Under the pieces are notes generated by a model. That model was not told the origin of the DNA. It saw only the letters and a list, made by a program, of their open reading frames with translations, and did not search any database. The position numbers and the translations under genes are program-made. A DNA stretch of 64,000 nucleotides from Bacteroides mediterraneensis (lineage in GTDB: Bacteria; Bacteroidota; Bacteroidia; Bacteroidales; Bacteroidaceae). Position 1 is the stretch's first letter. The number at the start of each line of letters is the position of its first letter. Location: contig NZ_DAJPEN010000001.1 of assembly GCF_025993685.1 (NCBI RefSeq), positions 2,108,001 to 2,172,000 on the forward strand, given 5' to 3'. Shown here piece by piece: positions 33,377 to 43,305 of this stretch.

Positions 33377-34299
33377 TAAAAAAAACATTGTATTTTGGAA
33401 ATCCGGCATACCTATCCTTACGAAATGCCCAACTTGTCATAAAATTACCGGAAGTGGAGAAAAACGCTTCACTTCCGGAAACCATGAAGCGCCAATCTGA
33501 AATCACACGACCGATTGAAGATATAGGAGTAGTGGTATTGGACAATAAACAAATCACAATCACTTCTGGAGCTATTGAAGCCCTACTCGAAAACAATTGT
33601 GCCCTTATCACCTGTGATAGCAAGAGTATGCCCGTAGGGTTAATGCTTCCCCTCTATGGGAATACTACTCAAAACGAACGCTTCCGAAAGCAACTGGATG
33701 CTTCTCTTCCTTTAAAGAAACAGCTATGGCAACAAACCATCCAATCCAAAATTAATAACCAGGCAGCTGTCCTAACCTCATGCATAAAAGAAGACATCAA
33801 ATGCATGCGAATATGGGCTAATGATGTCCGTAGTGGAGACCCAGATAACCTTGAAGCCCGGGCCGCAGCCTTTTACTGGAAAACACTGTTTCACGACATT
33901 AAAGAATTTACAAGAGAACGGGAAGGCCTTCCTCCCAATAATCTTTTGAACTATGGTTATGCCATTCTCCGTGCAGTGATTGCACGAAGTCTTGTAACAA
34001 GTGGTTTATTGCCTACATTAGGGATTCACCATCATAACCGATATAACGCCTATTGCTTAGCTGATGACATCATGGAACCCTATCGACCGTTTGTAGACCA
34101 GATTGTCTATACCTTATACGCTAAAAATACTCTGGAACTTACTAAAGAAGCAAAAGCGACCTTATTATCTATCCCCACCATAGAGGTCAGAATCAACGGG
34201 AAAAGAAGTCCTTTAATGGTAGCAGCAGGTCAGACTACAGCTTCTTTATACAAATGTTTTTCTGGAGAAATACGTAAAATCATCTATCCAGAATTATAA
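33373..34299 (+). CDS. cas1: CRISPR integrase Cas1 (type II-C)
   Basis: 308 residues. Metal-binding residues are visible at Glu161 (DNLEARAAA), His220 (GIHHHNRYN) and Glu235 (DDIMEPYRP). Cas1 with Cas2 inserts new spacers at the array. It is coupled to cas9 (ATGA overlap) and to cas2 (one-base TAATG overlap). No cas4 or csn2 follows, which fixes subtype II-C. Confidence 0.95.
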   Translation: MIKKTLYFGNPAYLSLRNAQLVIKLPEVEKNASLPETMKRQSEITRPIEDIGVVVLDNKQITITSGAIEALLENNCALITCDSKSMPVGLMLPLYGNTTQNERFRKQLDASLPLKKQLWQQTIQSKINNQAAVLTSCIKEDIKCMRIWANDVRSGDPDNLEARAAAFYWKTLFHDIKEFTREREGLPPNNLLNYGYAILRAVIARSLVTSGLLPTLGIHHHNRYNAYCLADDIMEPYRPFVDQIVYTLYAKNTLELTKEAKATLLSIPTIEVRINGKRSPLMVAAGQTTASLYKCFSGEIRKIIYPEL

Positions 34300-34631
34300 T
34301 GGACCGTTTCAGTGAATACAGAGTTATGTGGATTCTAGTTCTTTTTGATTTACCAACCGAAACAAAGAAAGATAAAAAAGCCTATACAGACTTTCGCAAG
34401 AATCTACAAAAAGATGGATTCACCATGTTTCAATTTTCCATCTATGTACGTCACTGCGCCAGTAGTGAAAATGCAGCCGTTCATATAAAAAGAGTTAAAT
34501 CTTTCCTTCCAGAACATGGACAAGTAGGAATCCTATGCATTACAGACAAACAATTTGGTGAAATCGAACTCTTTTATGGGAAAAAAGCCAGTGGGGTAAA
34601 AACGCCAGGTCAACAATTAGAACTCTTTTAA
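34299..34631 (+). CDS. cas2: CRISPR adaptation protein Cas2 (type II-C)
   Basis: 110 residues of ferredoxin-like fold. The first strand YRVMWILVLFDLPT carries the conserved Asp17, and the FQFSIYVRHC and GILCITDKQFG strands follow. It bridges two Cas1 dimers during spacer capture. It is the last gene of the cas operon; a bidirectional terminator follows. Confidence 0.95.
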   Translation: MDRFSEYRVMWILVLFDLPTETKKDKKAYTDFRKNLQKDGFTMFQFSIYVRHCASSENAAVHIKRVKSFLPEHGQVGILCITDKQFGEIELFYGKKASGVKTPGQQLELF

Positions 34632-34668
34632 AATAATAAATCCCATATTGAATATGGGATTTATTATT
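34632..34668. terminator. bidirectional terminator between cas2 and the array
   Basis: AATAATAAATCCCATATT pairs with AATATGGGATTTATTATT around a tiny loop, with A and T tracts on both sides. It can stop the cas mRNA and the opposed array transcript. Confidence 0.85.
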
Positions 34669-34739
34669 TGAGAAACAACAAATTCTTTTTTCTAAAACTC
34701 ATCCTAAACCACTGATAAACAGCGAATAACTACAATCGT

Positions 34740-35610
34740 GTTGTCTCCAATGATTCAAAGATACTAAAATGAAAGCAAATCACAACTTTTGATAAGGGTA
34801 GCAAAGTCGGTAAATGTTGTCTCCAATGATTCAAAGATACTAAAATGAAAGCAAATCACAACGCGGGGGATGGACTTGTATCTGCTGTTATGTTGTCTCC
34901 AATGATTCAAAGATACTAAAATGAAAGCAAATCACAACTGCAGATAATCTATCTAATACGGTGAGCTAGTTGTCTCCAATGATTCAAAGATACTAAAATG
35001 AAAGCAAATCACAACAGCTGTCGATGACCGGGAAACTGGATGAATGTTGTCTCCAATGATTCAAAGATACTAAAATGAAAGCAAATCACAACAAGTTCCA
35101 TCGAACGCCACGCGTCTTTCAGTTGTCTCCAATGATTCAAAGATACTAAAATGAAAGCAAATCACAACTCAGTTTTAATGATTCATCTGTAAATTCTGTT
35201 GTCTCCAATGATTCAAAGATACTAAAATGAAAGCAAATCACAACACTTAAATGCTTTCATATCGTATTTGGGTGTTGTCTCCAATGATTCAAAGATACTA
35301 AAATGAAAGCAAATCACAACAACAGTTAATGAGAAAAGCTCTTCTATTGGTTGTCTCCAATGATTCAAAGATACTAAAATGAAAGCAAATCACAACAGTC
35401 TGCAATAGCACAGATAAACACTCCGGTTGTCTCCAATGATTCAAAGATACTAAAATGAAAGCAAATCACAACGGGCCAGTTGCTTTTCCCGTTCTTGTCT
35501 AGTTGTCTCCAATGATTCAAAGATACTAAAATGAAAGCAAATCACAACCGGAAGGACAAGTAACTACTATCAATATAGGTTGTCTCCAATGATTCAAAGA
35601 TACTAAAATG
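34740..35610 (-). CRISPR. type II-C CRISPR array, 12 repeats, 11 spacers
   Basis: A 47-bp repeat starting at 34740, 34816, 34892, 34969, 35046, 35122, 35198, 35274, 35350, 35426, 35502 and 35579; spacers are 29 or 30 bp. The first eleven repeats are identical. The last (from 35579) keeps only its first 32 bp. The crRNA strand is the minus strand: in that direction the repeat begins GTTGTGATTTGC, as in other type II repeats, and pairs with the tracrRNA. The array is therefore transcribed toward cas2. Each repeat holds TATCTTTG in that direction, so each may carry its own promoter, as in Neisseria type II-C arrays. Spacers show no obvious match to the window by eye. Confidence 0.95.
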
Positions 35611-35674
35611 GAAACAAAAAATCTACATAAATCTAGGGCTACGTTCCTCTTTCCTCACAAAAACCGCACAAAAA

Positions 35675-35710
35675 AAGGCCGCCATTCCCCAAAGGGAAAT
35701 GACAGCCTTT
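35675..35710 (-). terminator. terminator of the SusC/SusD operon
   Basis: On the minus strand AAAGGCTGTCATTTCCC pairs with GGGAATGGCGGCC and is followed by TTTTTTT. Confidence 0.85.
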
Positions 35711-35728
35711 CGTAATCAAAATCTAAAA

Positions 35729-36907
35729 CTAATCAACAAGCGGGAAGACAAAGCCCTTGCCGCCATTATCATCAAACTTGGCTCCGGTAGAAAGAGGCAA
35801 ATGCTTGGCATTGTTGCTCCAGTCCCAAAGCTTGGTCTCGTCGTCTGTAATTTCGCCAGTGTCCTTATCACGCTTCTTGCCGTTCAACGGATAATACAAC
35901 ACCAGATTCTCGTCACTTCCGTCTACCATCTTCCACATGAACTGCTTCAGCTGCTGCGGTGTGCGGGCCGTCTTCCAGAAACGTATCTCACGCACCAGCT
36001 CATTGGCACCGCCAATCCAGAAACCGACCAGACCGTAAGGACCTGTCCGGATTTCACGCTCTGCCACCAGCTCTCCGTTCACATATACATAGTTCTTCTT
36101 TCCGTCGTACACGAATGAAAGCATGTACCATGTGTCGGGCTGTGCCGTAAACACATCGGCAGGCACGTCAATCTGAGAGTTACCAGTCTTTATCTGCAAC
36201 TGGTTCGGACGGATGGTCACGTCGCCGAAACGAGGATAAATCTCATCGAGAGCTCCGGAACCGGATACCAGCTTGGTTCCACAGATAGAACGGTTGTTCA
36301 GATTATAAGCACTACGGTTCACCATCACTTCCATGGTCCACTGGTCTACCTTGAAATCGTCCGGGAACATCTTTCCATCCTCGCTACCATAACCTTTCAT
36401 GCGCAGGCATTTGGTATTGATACGCTGCTCCAGCACAATCAGCGACTCAGCCTCTCCGGAGATGACCGGCACCGTACCGCCACTCAGTTTCACGGGCAAC
36501 GCATAGCTTCCTTGCAAGGAGAACTTCACATTTTTCAGCTTCACAGGCAAGAACTGGGAAGTCTGCTTCGAATCGAACACGACTTCCTTGCTCACCTCAT
36601 ACATTTCAGGGGGAAGCATCAGGTAAGTGGTACCGTGCTTCTTGTTATATGCTTCCAGCTGTGAGGCGTTACCGGCTTCCACCGACACCGTTCTGGATGT
36701 CTGTTCCTGCTGTACCAAAGCTACGGTGATGGACTTCACATCGACTTCCTGTCCTTCTTCCACAAAGACCTGCGACGATTCTCCGCCTTTGATATAGGCT
36801 CCCTGCGATGCCTGGTATTCACTGGCCGCATCTTTATATAATTCATTCTGACAGGAGCTGACCAGCAGACTGCCGGCCAAAACTCCAAAATACAATATTT
36901 TCTTCAT
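35729..36907 (-). CDS. surface lipoprotein: DUF1735 plus LamG-like domain
   Basis: 392 residues with a lipoprotein signal (Cys19 in LLVSSCQ). Residues about 30-160 match the DUF1735 domain seen beside SusD proteins; residues about 190-390 form a concanavalin-like LamG domain (WTMEVMVNRSAY, then WYMLSFVYDGKKNYVYVNG). It is probably the surface glycan-binding protein of this locus, helping to hold substrate near the GH18 enzyme and SusCD. It is the last gene of the operon, 10 bp after the GH18 gene. Binding specificity is inferred from the neighbouring GH18 protein. Confidence 0.8.
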   Translation of the reverse strand: MKKILYFGVLAGSLLVSSCQNELYKDAASEYQASQGAYIKGGESSQVFVEEGQEVDVKSITVALVQQEQTSRTVSVEAGNASQLEAYNKKHGTTYLMLPPEMYEVSKEVVFDSKQTSQFLPVKLKNVKFSLQGSYALPVKLSGGTVPVISGEAESLIVLEQRINTKCLRMKGYGSEDGKMFPDDFKVDQWTMEVMVNRSAYNLNNRSICGTKLVSGSGALDEIYPRFGDVTIRPNQLQIKTGNSQIDVPADVFTAQPDTWYMLSFVYDGKKNYVYVNGELVAEREIRTGPYGLVGFWIGGANELVREIRFWKTARTPQQLKQFMWKMVDGSDENLVLYYPLNGKKRDKDTGEITDDETKLWDWSNNAKHLPLSTGAKFDDNGGKGFVFPLVD

Positions 36908-36917
36908 AATTCAATTT

Positions 36918-38021
36918 TTATTCAAACTTACCCGGATAAACTACATTTCCCAAATACAAAGCTTCCTTCAGCCACTTATAAGGAGGATCATTGGCAAAAT
37001 CATATTCCATGTGGTAGGTACCGATTCCTCCGATACGCTTTCCGCCAGGGAGGTCGAGGGTAGCATAATCGAATATCTGACGGCCTTCCGGATAGGCATT
37101 GATTTCCGGACGGATACTCGTATAACCTGATACTCCACCGGTCCGCCAGCCTTGTTCAAACTCCACGGTAATGATGGTCTTACGTTCCCAGTCCTCCAAA
37201 TGTGTCTGCCGTATTTTGCTTATCACATATTCCGTACGAGATTCCCAATATGCTTGGTAAATATAGTGATCGATATACTTGGAAGCTTCCGTAGAAAGTT
37301 TCTCCGGCTGCCCGTCCATCACCAGCAATCTTCCGGCAGGACGCAAACGGTCAGAAAGAGTCTTGATGAACACAAACATCTGGGTATTCCCAGACTTCTC
37401 AGAAATCCGATCTGAATTAGCCATCGTACCACGATGCCCATAATTAGGTTCATAGTCAATGTCGAAACCGTCCAGGTTATACTTCTCGATAGTGTCGCAA
37501 ATGGCATTGGCGTATGCTTTCACACCTTCCATAAAGTTACCTTTTCCTTTTTCCTGAACCCAATACTGCTGAGGATCCTTTCCCGGAGGAGTCATCTGGT
37601 CGCCCAGACTTTGCACAATCCAGCACAAAAGAACTTTTCCACCTTTCACTTCCTGGAAGAACTTCAGGTCTTTCTTCTGTTCTTCAGAAAGATTGCCACG
37701 GGTTCCCCACAGGGACACAAAGTCCACACTGTCGGGCAGCATTTTCAGATAGTTCTGTGCATTGCTGCCTCTTCCGGTCCAGTTTCCGAACCATCCGAAT
37801 CCTTTCACGTGAGGGGTCTTGCGATATTCCCGGAGTTTGGCAAAATATTCCCGCATGGTAGGTGTCAGGTCGGCTTCCGATTCTGCCTCCAGAAGCGGTA
37901 TGTATTTTTCCAGCCCCTGCTGGTTTTCGAATACTTCTCTTTCAGGTATATTCCAATCGGAGCAACCCACGAACCCTGCCACTACCAGCAAGGCTCCGAT
38001 ATATTTCATGATACTTTTCAT
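36918..38021 (-). CDS. GH18 family lipoprotein, likely endo-beta-N-acetylglucosaminidase
   Basis: 367 residues with a lipoprotein signal (Cys20 in GFVGCSDW). The GH18 signature DGFDIDYE at 184-191 is complete, with Asp184, Asp187, Asp189 and the catalytic Glu191, so it should be active. GH18 endoglycosidases of this type cut the chitobiose core of N-glycans; chitinase activity is less likely in a SusCD operon of a gut bacterium. The lipobox places it at the outer membrane. The gene lies between the SusD-like and DUF1735-LamG genes. Confidence 0.8.
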   Translation of the reverse strand: MKSIMKYIGALLVVAGFVGCSDWNIPEREVFENQQGLEKYIPLLEAESEADLTPTMREYFAKLREYRKTPHVKGFGWFGNWTGRGSNAQNYLKMLPDSVDFVSLWGTRGNLSEEQKKDLKFFQEVKGGKVLLCWIVQSLGDQMTPPGKDPQQYWVQEKGKGNFMEGVKAYANAICDTIEKYNLDGFDIDYEPNYGHRGTMANSDRISEKSGNTQMFVFIKTLSDRLRPAGRLLVMDGQPEKLSTEASKYIDHYIYQAYWESRTEYVISKIRQTHLEDWERKTIITVEFEQGWRTGGVSGYTSIRPEINAYPEGRQIFDYATLDLPGGKRIGGIGTYHMEYDFANDPPYKWLKEALYLGNVVYPGKFE

Positions 38022-38057
38022 CTCTTAGTCTGTTTAAACATTTTAGCAGATTAATCT

Positions 38058-39668
38058 TTATTTCGGTTGTTTAGGACGGTTGTCGCGCACCCACCACAAT
38101 TTGGTCGCTCCCTGGTCGTCTCCCCCCAGCAGGGTAGGCACTTCCGACATGTTGGGGTTCGTACCGTATTCTGCCGGAGCGAAACGGAAACGTTCGGGTG
38201 TCAGAGCATCTTCCGGTGCACCGATACTTGCATAGGCCTTGTCATGAGCCGGCTTGAGCAAATAAGGATAACCCGTGCGGCGGTATTCCGTCCATGCTTC
38301 TACGGCATTAGGATAAAGTGCCAGATACTTCTGTGTGATAATCTTCTGCAACTTCACCTCTTCCGTGTCTGCATCGTTCCATTTCGGAGATACATTGCCT
38401 GTGGAAAGCACACAAGCATATTGGTAATTATAAGGCAAAGTATAAGCTTTGACGTCCGACGGCAGCTGCGTGCCCTGCAAATAAGAAGTAACTCCGCTCA
38501 CGCCGTTTTCTTCGAACGATTTGGTCACGCCTTCTTCGTACAGTTCTTTCGGATTGCCGGCCGTGAGCTGATAAAGTGCGGCTTCCGCTTTCAGGAAAGA
38601 AACCTCCGAGGCACGCAACCAGAATAATGGAGAGGCCGCACTCACCTTGGGCTTGGAAGCTCCCCCTTTGGCCCGGTCGTTCAGCGAATTGTTGTTCGTG
38701 GGAGGAAGGGCCACAAAACGGCTACCCGAAACCGTGGTGAAATTGACTGCCAGGCGAGGGTCTTTATATCCCTGCATGTAAGCCCAGATAGTGGCTCCCA
38801 TACGACATTCTCCGTAATCTTCCACCGTAGGCAGCATAGAGTTCATCAGCGGCAGTTTGTCGGTGCTCTGAATCTTGGCTTCCTGTGCCATGTTCTCGAT
38901 GACACCTCCATGTGAAGGGTCCAAGGCATACGCCACATATTCCTTTGCCAGTTCCATGTCCTTGAAGTGGACACGTACCGCCATACGCAGCATCAGTGAA
39001 TTGGCCAGACGGGTCCAGTTCTGCGGATTACCGCCATAAATCACATCGTAAGCCGAAAGCACCTTCGTGGCTGTACCGCCCAACACCTGAGAGGCTTCCT
39101 TCAGGTCGGCCAGCATGGCCTTGTACACTTTATCCTGAGCGTCCAGCTTGGGGGCAATGTCACCGTTGCCGGCATTGGTATACACAATCGGTCCGAACAC
39201 GTCGGTGGCACGGAGCCACCCCATCACCTTGACGATATTGGCCACGGCCTGCACTTCCTTGTCGGCCGGCTCTTCGGACTCCTTCGTATGCTTGTAAATA
39301 TCGTTCCACGCACGGAACAGCTTCGAATAGAAGTTCTGGTAGGCGTAACTCATACGGCCATCCGTAAAATTCCAGGTCGACTCCGTGTTGAAGTTCCAGT
39401 TGTTGTTCATGCCCCAGTAGCCGATATAGTTTCCAGCCGACATGATATCCGTGTTGGCCAGGTCGTTACCCGGTCCGGTCGATTCCGTGGGAGAACCGAT
39501 GGGAATCACCAGTTTCTGCATATCCAGGAAAGGGGCTCCATACAGCAGTCCGCCCTGTTTCATTTCTTCTTCTGTCACCCCGTAGATATTCGTATTGATC
39601 TTCTCATAGTTGCAAGAAGCCAGTGCCAATACAGATAATGCGGGTATCAAATATTTTCTTATCTTCAT
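38058..39668 (-). CDS. SusD/RagB-family glycan-binding lipoprotein
   Basis: 536 residues, lipoprotein signal with Cys19 (LALASCNYEK). Typical SusD features are the TPR-rich helical core (WNDIYKHTKESEE, ANIVKVMGWLRATDVFG) and WLRASEVSFLKAEAALY. It forms the lid of the SusC channel and captures glycans. It lies 24 bp after the SusC gene. The SusD-like superfamily with the RagB variant length suits N-glycan or protein-derived substrates. Confidence 0.9.
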   Translation of the reverse strand: MKIRKYLIPALSVLALASCNYEKINTNIYGVTEEEMKQGGLLYGAPFLDMQKLVIPIGSPTESTGPGNDLANTDIMSAGNYIGYWGMNNNWNFNTESTWNFTDGRMSYAYQNFYSKLFRAWNDIYKHTKESEEPADKEVQAVANIVKVMGWLRATDVFGPIVYTNAGNGDIAPKLDAQDKVYKAMLADLKEASQVLGGTATKVLSAYDVIYGGNPQNWTRLANSLMLRMAVRVHFKDMELAKEYVAYALDPSHGGVIENMAQEAKIQSTDKLPLMNSMLPTVEDYGECRMGATIWAYMQGYKDPRLAVNFTTVSGSRFVALPPTNNNSLNDRAKGGASKPKVSAASPLFWLRASEVSFLKAEAALYQLTAGNPKELYEEGVTKSFEENGVSGVTSYLQGTQLPSDVKAYTLPYNYQYACVLSTGNVSPKWNDADTEEVKLQKIITQKYLALYPNAVEAWTEYRRTGYPYLLKPAHDKAYASIGAPEDALTPERFRFAPAEYGTNPNMSEVPTLLGGDDQGATKLWWVRDNRPKQPK

Positions 39669-39692
39669 ATTGTTTCGGTTTTTCTTGAGTTG

Positions 39693-42600
39693 TTAGAATC
39701 CAAATTTAAGGCTCACTCCATAAGTCCGCTGGCTGGGCAGCATAAAATAGTCATATCCCTGTCCGAACGTACCGGTCGAAGCCGTCAGTTCCGGGTCGAA
39801 TGGAGCTTTGTTGTAAATCATCCAAAGGTTCGTGCCGTAAACGGAAAGGCTGACATTGTGGAACGAGGTGCCCTTGAACCAGGAATTGGGGAACGTATAG
39901 CCCAGACTGGCTTCCTGAAGACGGACATTCGTTGCCGAATACACATTGTAGGCATCCAGATTGACGATGGATTCGTAATAATCCTTTGGTCGTACCGGGA
40001 CGTTGCCCACCATCACCTGTCCGGCATCACGGGCATCTGCCGAAGCCTTCGATACACCAAACTGGTCGAGCACGGCCTGTGTCTTCGAAATGACGATACC
40101 ACCCAGACGGGCTGTCACCAGGAAGTTCAGGTTGAAGCCCTTGTAAGAGAAGCCGTTTCTCCAGCCCAGGTTCCACTTGGCGTTGACACTTCCCAGCTTG
40201 TAAGGCTCGGTCGATTCGGTGGTAATGGTCTGTCCCTCGTTATACACGATATAGCCGTCCTGGTCGCGTTTCAGGCGTTCTTCGGCATAGATGGTACCGA
40301 TTTCTCCTCCTTCACGCAGGCGGAAACGTCCCACCTTGATGTCGCTCAGGTCAAGGGTTTCTCCGGTCACGGGATTCTTCACGTCCGAAGCCAGTTCGAT
40401 AATCTTGTTGCGGTTGGCCGTGGCCGTCAGCGAGGTACTGTAAGAGAAGTCACCGAATGTCTGGTCGTAACCCAAGGTCAGCTCGATACCGCGGTTTTCT
40501 ACGTTACCGGCCTGTACGAACATGTAGTCATAACCCGAAGTTTCCGACAGTTTGGCCTGCAACAGCTGGTCGTAGGTGTTCGACTTATACAAGGTCACTC
40601 CCAACGAAACAGTGTTGTTCAACCACTTGGAGTCGATACCGATTTCATACGAACGGGTTCTTTCGGGTTTCAGCTCCGGAAGCGGATAGTATTTGAACGG
40701 TTTGATAACCCCTCCTTCAATGGAGTGCGTAATCGTACCGGGAGTCAGTCCAGTATACGGAATCGGTGAACCTACTTCAGTATAAGAAGCGCGTACCTTC
40801 AGGAAGCCCAGCACCGGAGAAATGGACTGGCGCAGGTTGTCCGACAACAAGTCCGTCACAATGGCCGACAGACCGACTGACGGATAGAAAATCCATGGCG
40901 ACTTGCTGTTGACCAGCTGCGAAGGTTTGTCGGCACGTCCAGTCAGGGTGAGGTACACTGCCGATTTCCAGGAGATTTCTGCCGAACCGAACACACCGAT
41001 GTTCATCTTCCGGCTGTCTCCTCCCGTCTGTGAAGGCACTCCGGTAGAAGGGTCCACATTATCGTAAGCAAACTTGTTGGGGATGAGCAGCAGCTGTCCG
41101 CCGTAGCCTCTTCCCTTCGTATCGTATTCCTCATAAGAAGCACCCACGTTGACATTGGCAAAGAAATCGTTGGCAAAAGGCTTGGACAGATTGGCCATCA
41201 CATCGGCATACTTCTGACGGAAGGTCTCATTGGAATAGATATAACGTCCCAAAGGCTTGGCAAACGTACCGTGAGTAGAAGCGTAACGCTTGTCTTCTCT
41301 TTCGGTATAGGTGTTGTCCAGACGACCGCGGGCAGTCACGTTCAAGTAATCCGTAATGTCGTACTTCAATGAAGCATAAAGCATGTAGCGGTCTTTCACC
41401 TCCGGACGGATATTACGGTAAGCTACCCAATAGGGATTCTGTACCGCCATACCGAAATCGCCCGGTGCCCACGACTGCACGTTGTAGCCCAACTCCGCAT
41501 CGTAGCGTTCAAAATATTTCTCCTTGCTGAAATCCTCTCCGCGCGGATACAGATACGCACCCAGAATCGGATTGAAATAAGTACCGTAAGACAGCATGTT
41601 GTTGGCGTATTCACGCACATAGCTGGCAGACACGTCCATGGTCAGCTTGTCGTTGAAGAACTTGGTGGTGTTCCGCACCATGGCATTGTAACGATGGTAT
41701 TTGTTGTTCGGCACAATGCCCTTCGCGTTGACCGCCGAGCCCGACACATAGGTCTGGTTTTTGTCGTTACCCACCGACAGGTTGAACGAGTTGGTAAAGG
41801 TGGTTCCTGTATTGAAGAAATCAGCCGGATTGTAAGAAGAAGGCACCGCCAGTTTCTCACCCCAGGAAGCGGCCTCTCCGCTTACATTGCCATACGTATT
41901 CTGGAACCTCGGCAGCACAAAGGCTTTCGAAAACTCTGCCGAAGAAGACACATTGACATTCACTTTGCCGGCGGCTCCTTTCTTGGTGGTAATCAGAATG
42001 ACTCCATTGGCCGCACTGGCTCCGTAGAGGGCGGCAGCCGAAGGACCGGTCAGCACCGACAGGCTCTCAATGTCTTCAGGGTTGAAGCTGGCAATACCTT
42101 CACCCGAGGTACGTCCCGAGCCGAAACCTGTTCCGTCGCCCGAGCGGTCGGCCTGGTTGCCCATCGGCACACCGTCTATCACATACAACACGTTGTTGTC
42201 TCCGCTGATGGACTTGTTACCACGCATCACCACGCGCGTACCTCCACCTACTCCCGAAGCACTGCGCTGGATATTCACACCAGCCACCTTTCCGTTCAGG
42301 CTGTTCACGAAGTTAGCATCCTTTACCTTTGTCAGTACGTCGTTTTTCACTTCCTGCACGTTATAGCTCAGGGCTTTCTGGGAACGCTTGATACCCAAGG
42401 CAGTCACCACGACCTCATCCAGAAGTTCCGAATCTTCTTTCATCACCAGCACACCCAGTGCCTCCTTCGACGGGACTGTCAGACTCTTATAACCTACGTA
42501 GGAAATTTCCAAAGTGGAACCTTCTGTGACCGACAACGCGAAATTTCCGTCAATATCGGTAATCGTACCGTTGCTGGTCGCTTTTTCCAGCACGCTCACC

Positions 42601-42779
42601 CCCACCAGAGGTTCTCCATTCGCGTCTACAACGGTTCCACTGACTGTGATTTTGTTTGTTTGTGCCGTTACTTGCACGGAAGGCTCACCGGCCCCTCTCG
42701 GCAAACTGGCGTACGCTGCATTTCCTCCCTGACTAAGCAGCAACAGGAATAGCAGTTGAGTAGCTCTTTCTATTTTCAT
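39693..42779 (-). CDS. SusC/RagA-family TonB-dependent outer-membrane transporter
   Basis: 1028 residues with a signal peptide (residues 1-24). It has a carboxypeptidase D-like N-terminal domain (VSGTVVDANGEPLVGVSVLE), a TonB box region (LDEVVVTALGIKRSQ), a plug domain (NVLYVIDGVP, LTGPSAAALYGASAANGVILI) and a 22-strand barrel ending in Phe (YGVSLKFGF). It imports oligosaccharides with the SusD partner. It is the first gene of the operon, behind a leader of about 360 nt. No sigma/anti-sigma or hybrid two-component regulator is in the window. Confidence 0.95.
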   Translation of the reverse strand: MKIERATQLLFLLLLSQGGNAAYASLPRGAGEPSVQVTAQTNKITVSGTVVDANGEPLVGVSVLEKATSNGTITDIDGNFALSVTEGSTLEISYVGYKSLTVPSKEALGVLVMKEDSELLDEVVVTALGIKRSQKALSYNVQEVKNDVLTKVKDANFVNSLNGKVAGVNIQRSASGVGGGTRVVMRGNKSISGDNNVLYVIDGVPMGNQADRSGDGTGFGSGRTSGEGIASFNPEDIESLSVLTGPSAAALYGASAANGVILITTKKGAAGKVNVNVSSSAEFSKAFVLPRFQNTYGNVSGEAASWGEKLAVPSSYNPADFFNTGTTFTNSFNLSVGNDKNQTYVSGSAVNAKGIVPNNKYHRYNAMVRNTTKFFNDKLTMDVSASYVREYANNMLSYGTYFNPILGAYLYPRGEDFSKEKYFERYDAELGYNVQSWAPGDFGMAVQNPYWVAYRNIRPEVKDRYMLYASLKYDITDYLNVTARGRLDNTYTEREDKRYASTHGTFAKPLGRYIYSNETFRQKYADVMANLSKPFANDFFANVNVGASYEEYDTKGRGYGGQLLLIPNKFAYDNVDPSTGVPSQTGGDSRKMNIGVFGSAEISWKSAVYLTLTGRADKPSQLVNSKSPWIFYPSVGLSAIVTDLLSDNLRQSISPVLGFLKVRASYTEVGSPIPYTGLTPGTITHSIEGGVIKPFKYYPLPELKPERTRSYEIGIDSKWLNNTVSLGVTLYKSNTYDQLLQAKLSETSGYDYMFVQAGNVENRGIELTLGYDQTFGDFSYSTSLTATANRNKIIELASDVKNPVTGETLDLSDIKVGRFRLREGGEIGTIYAEERLKRDQDGYIVYNEGQTITTESTEPYKLGSVNAKWNLGWRNGFSYKGFNLNFLVTARLGGIVISKTQAVLDQFGVSKASADARDAGQVMVGNVPVRPKDYYESIVNLDAYNVYSATNVRLQEASLGYTFPNSWFKGTSFHNVSLSVYGTNLWMIYNKAPFDPELTASTGTFGQGYDYFMLPSQRTYGVSLKFGF

Positions 42780-43144
42780 AGATGATTTAAGAATTGGTTG
42801 GACAATTAAATAGTTATCACATTTTTAGGGTTCACAACAGCCGTCAAGGCACATCATCTCCAGGCAGGACAATGTCGCATTGGCCAGCAGTCAAGAACCG
42901 GTTAAAATTCTAGTTTGTTTTTGTTGCAAAACGGGTGTGAAAAGTCTGTACAGGTACTTCCTTCTACTGCAGGAGCAGCATCAGTCCGCATCTGTCATCT
43001 TTGCACTCTTTCTCTACCTTTTTAAAATAATTTGGAATACAGGCTTATTCCAATATAGCCTTCGATATGATTTTTCTCAATAGTTTAGCTTAAGCTCGTC
43101 AGGTTTGTGTCTTCAAAAATAAAATTTCCAGTTTTATCGGGTTG
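42780..43144 (-). other. long 5' leader of the SusC gene
   Basis: About 360 bp between the promoter and the SusC start with no credible gene. It contains a hairpin at about 43031-43052 (TTGGAATA with TTATTCCAA). Antisense RNAs are known at the start of SusC genes of N-glycan loci (DonS in B. fragilis); I see no convincing plus-strand promoter for one here. Confidence 0.4.
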
Positions 43145-43174
43145 CAAAGATATGCATTTTTTATAAACTACAAA
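43145..43174 (-). promoter_or_regulatory. promoter of the SusC/SusD/GH18 operon
   Basis: Minus strand TTTG (43174-43171), 18 nt, TATCTTTG (43152-43145). Both boxes match the consensus. Confidence 0.7.
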
Positions 43175-43305
43175 CATTCTTGTAAGAATTTTTCTTAAGT
43201 CATTTTCTTTAAAGGCAGTCAAGGCAGGCCGACCGAGCCGAAAGCAGCCGGGTGTTCCTCCCTATTCTCATGCTTTCAGGTAACTGAAGCTTTAAGCGAC
43301 TTACT

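Noticed and set aside
34787..35578. Spacers aimed at the resident prophage
   Set aside because: No match to the phage part of this window was seen by eye. The comparison was not exhaustive and covers only part of the phage.
39690..42752. Long plus-strand frames opposite SusC
   Set aside because: They follow from the codon bias of the SusC gene on the minus strand and lack recognisable domains.
42780..43144. DonS-like antisense RNA at the SusC start
   Set aside because: The locus type fits, but I found no convincing plus-strand promoter and terminator pair; only an RNA dataset could show it.
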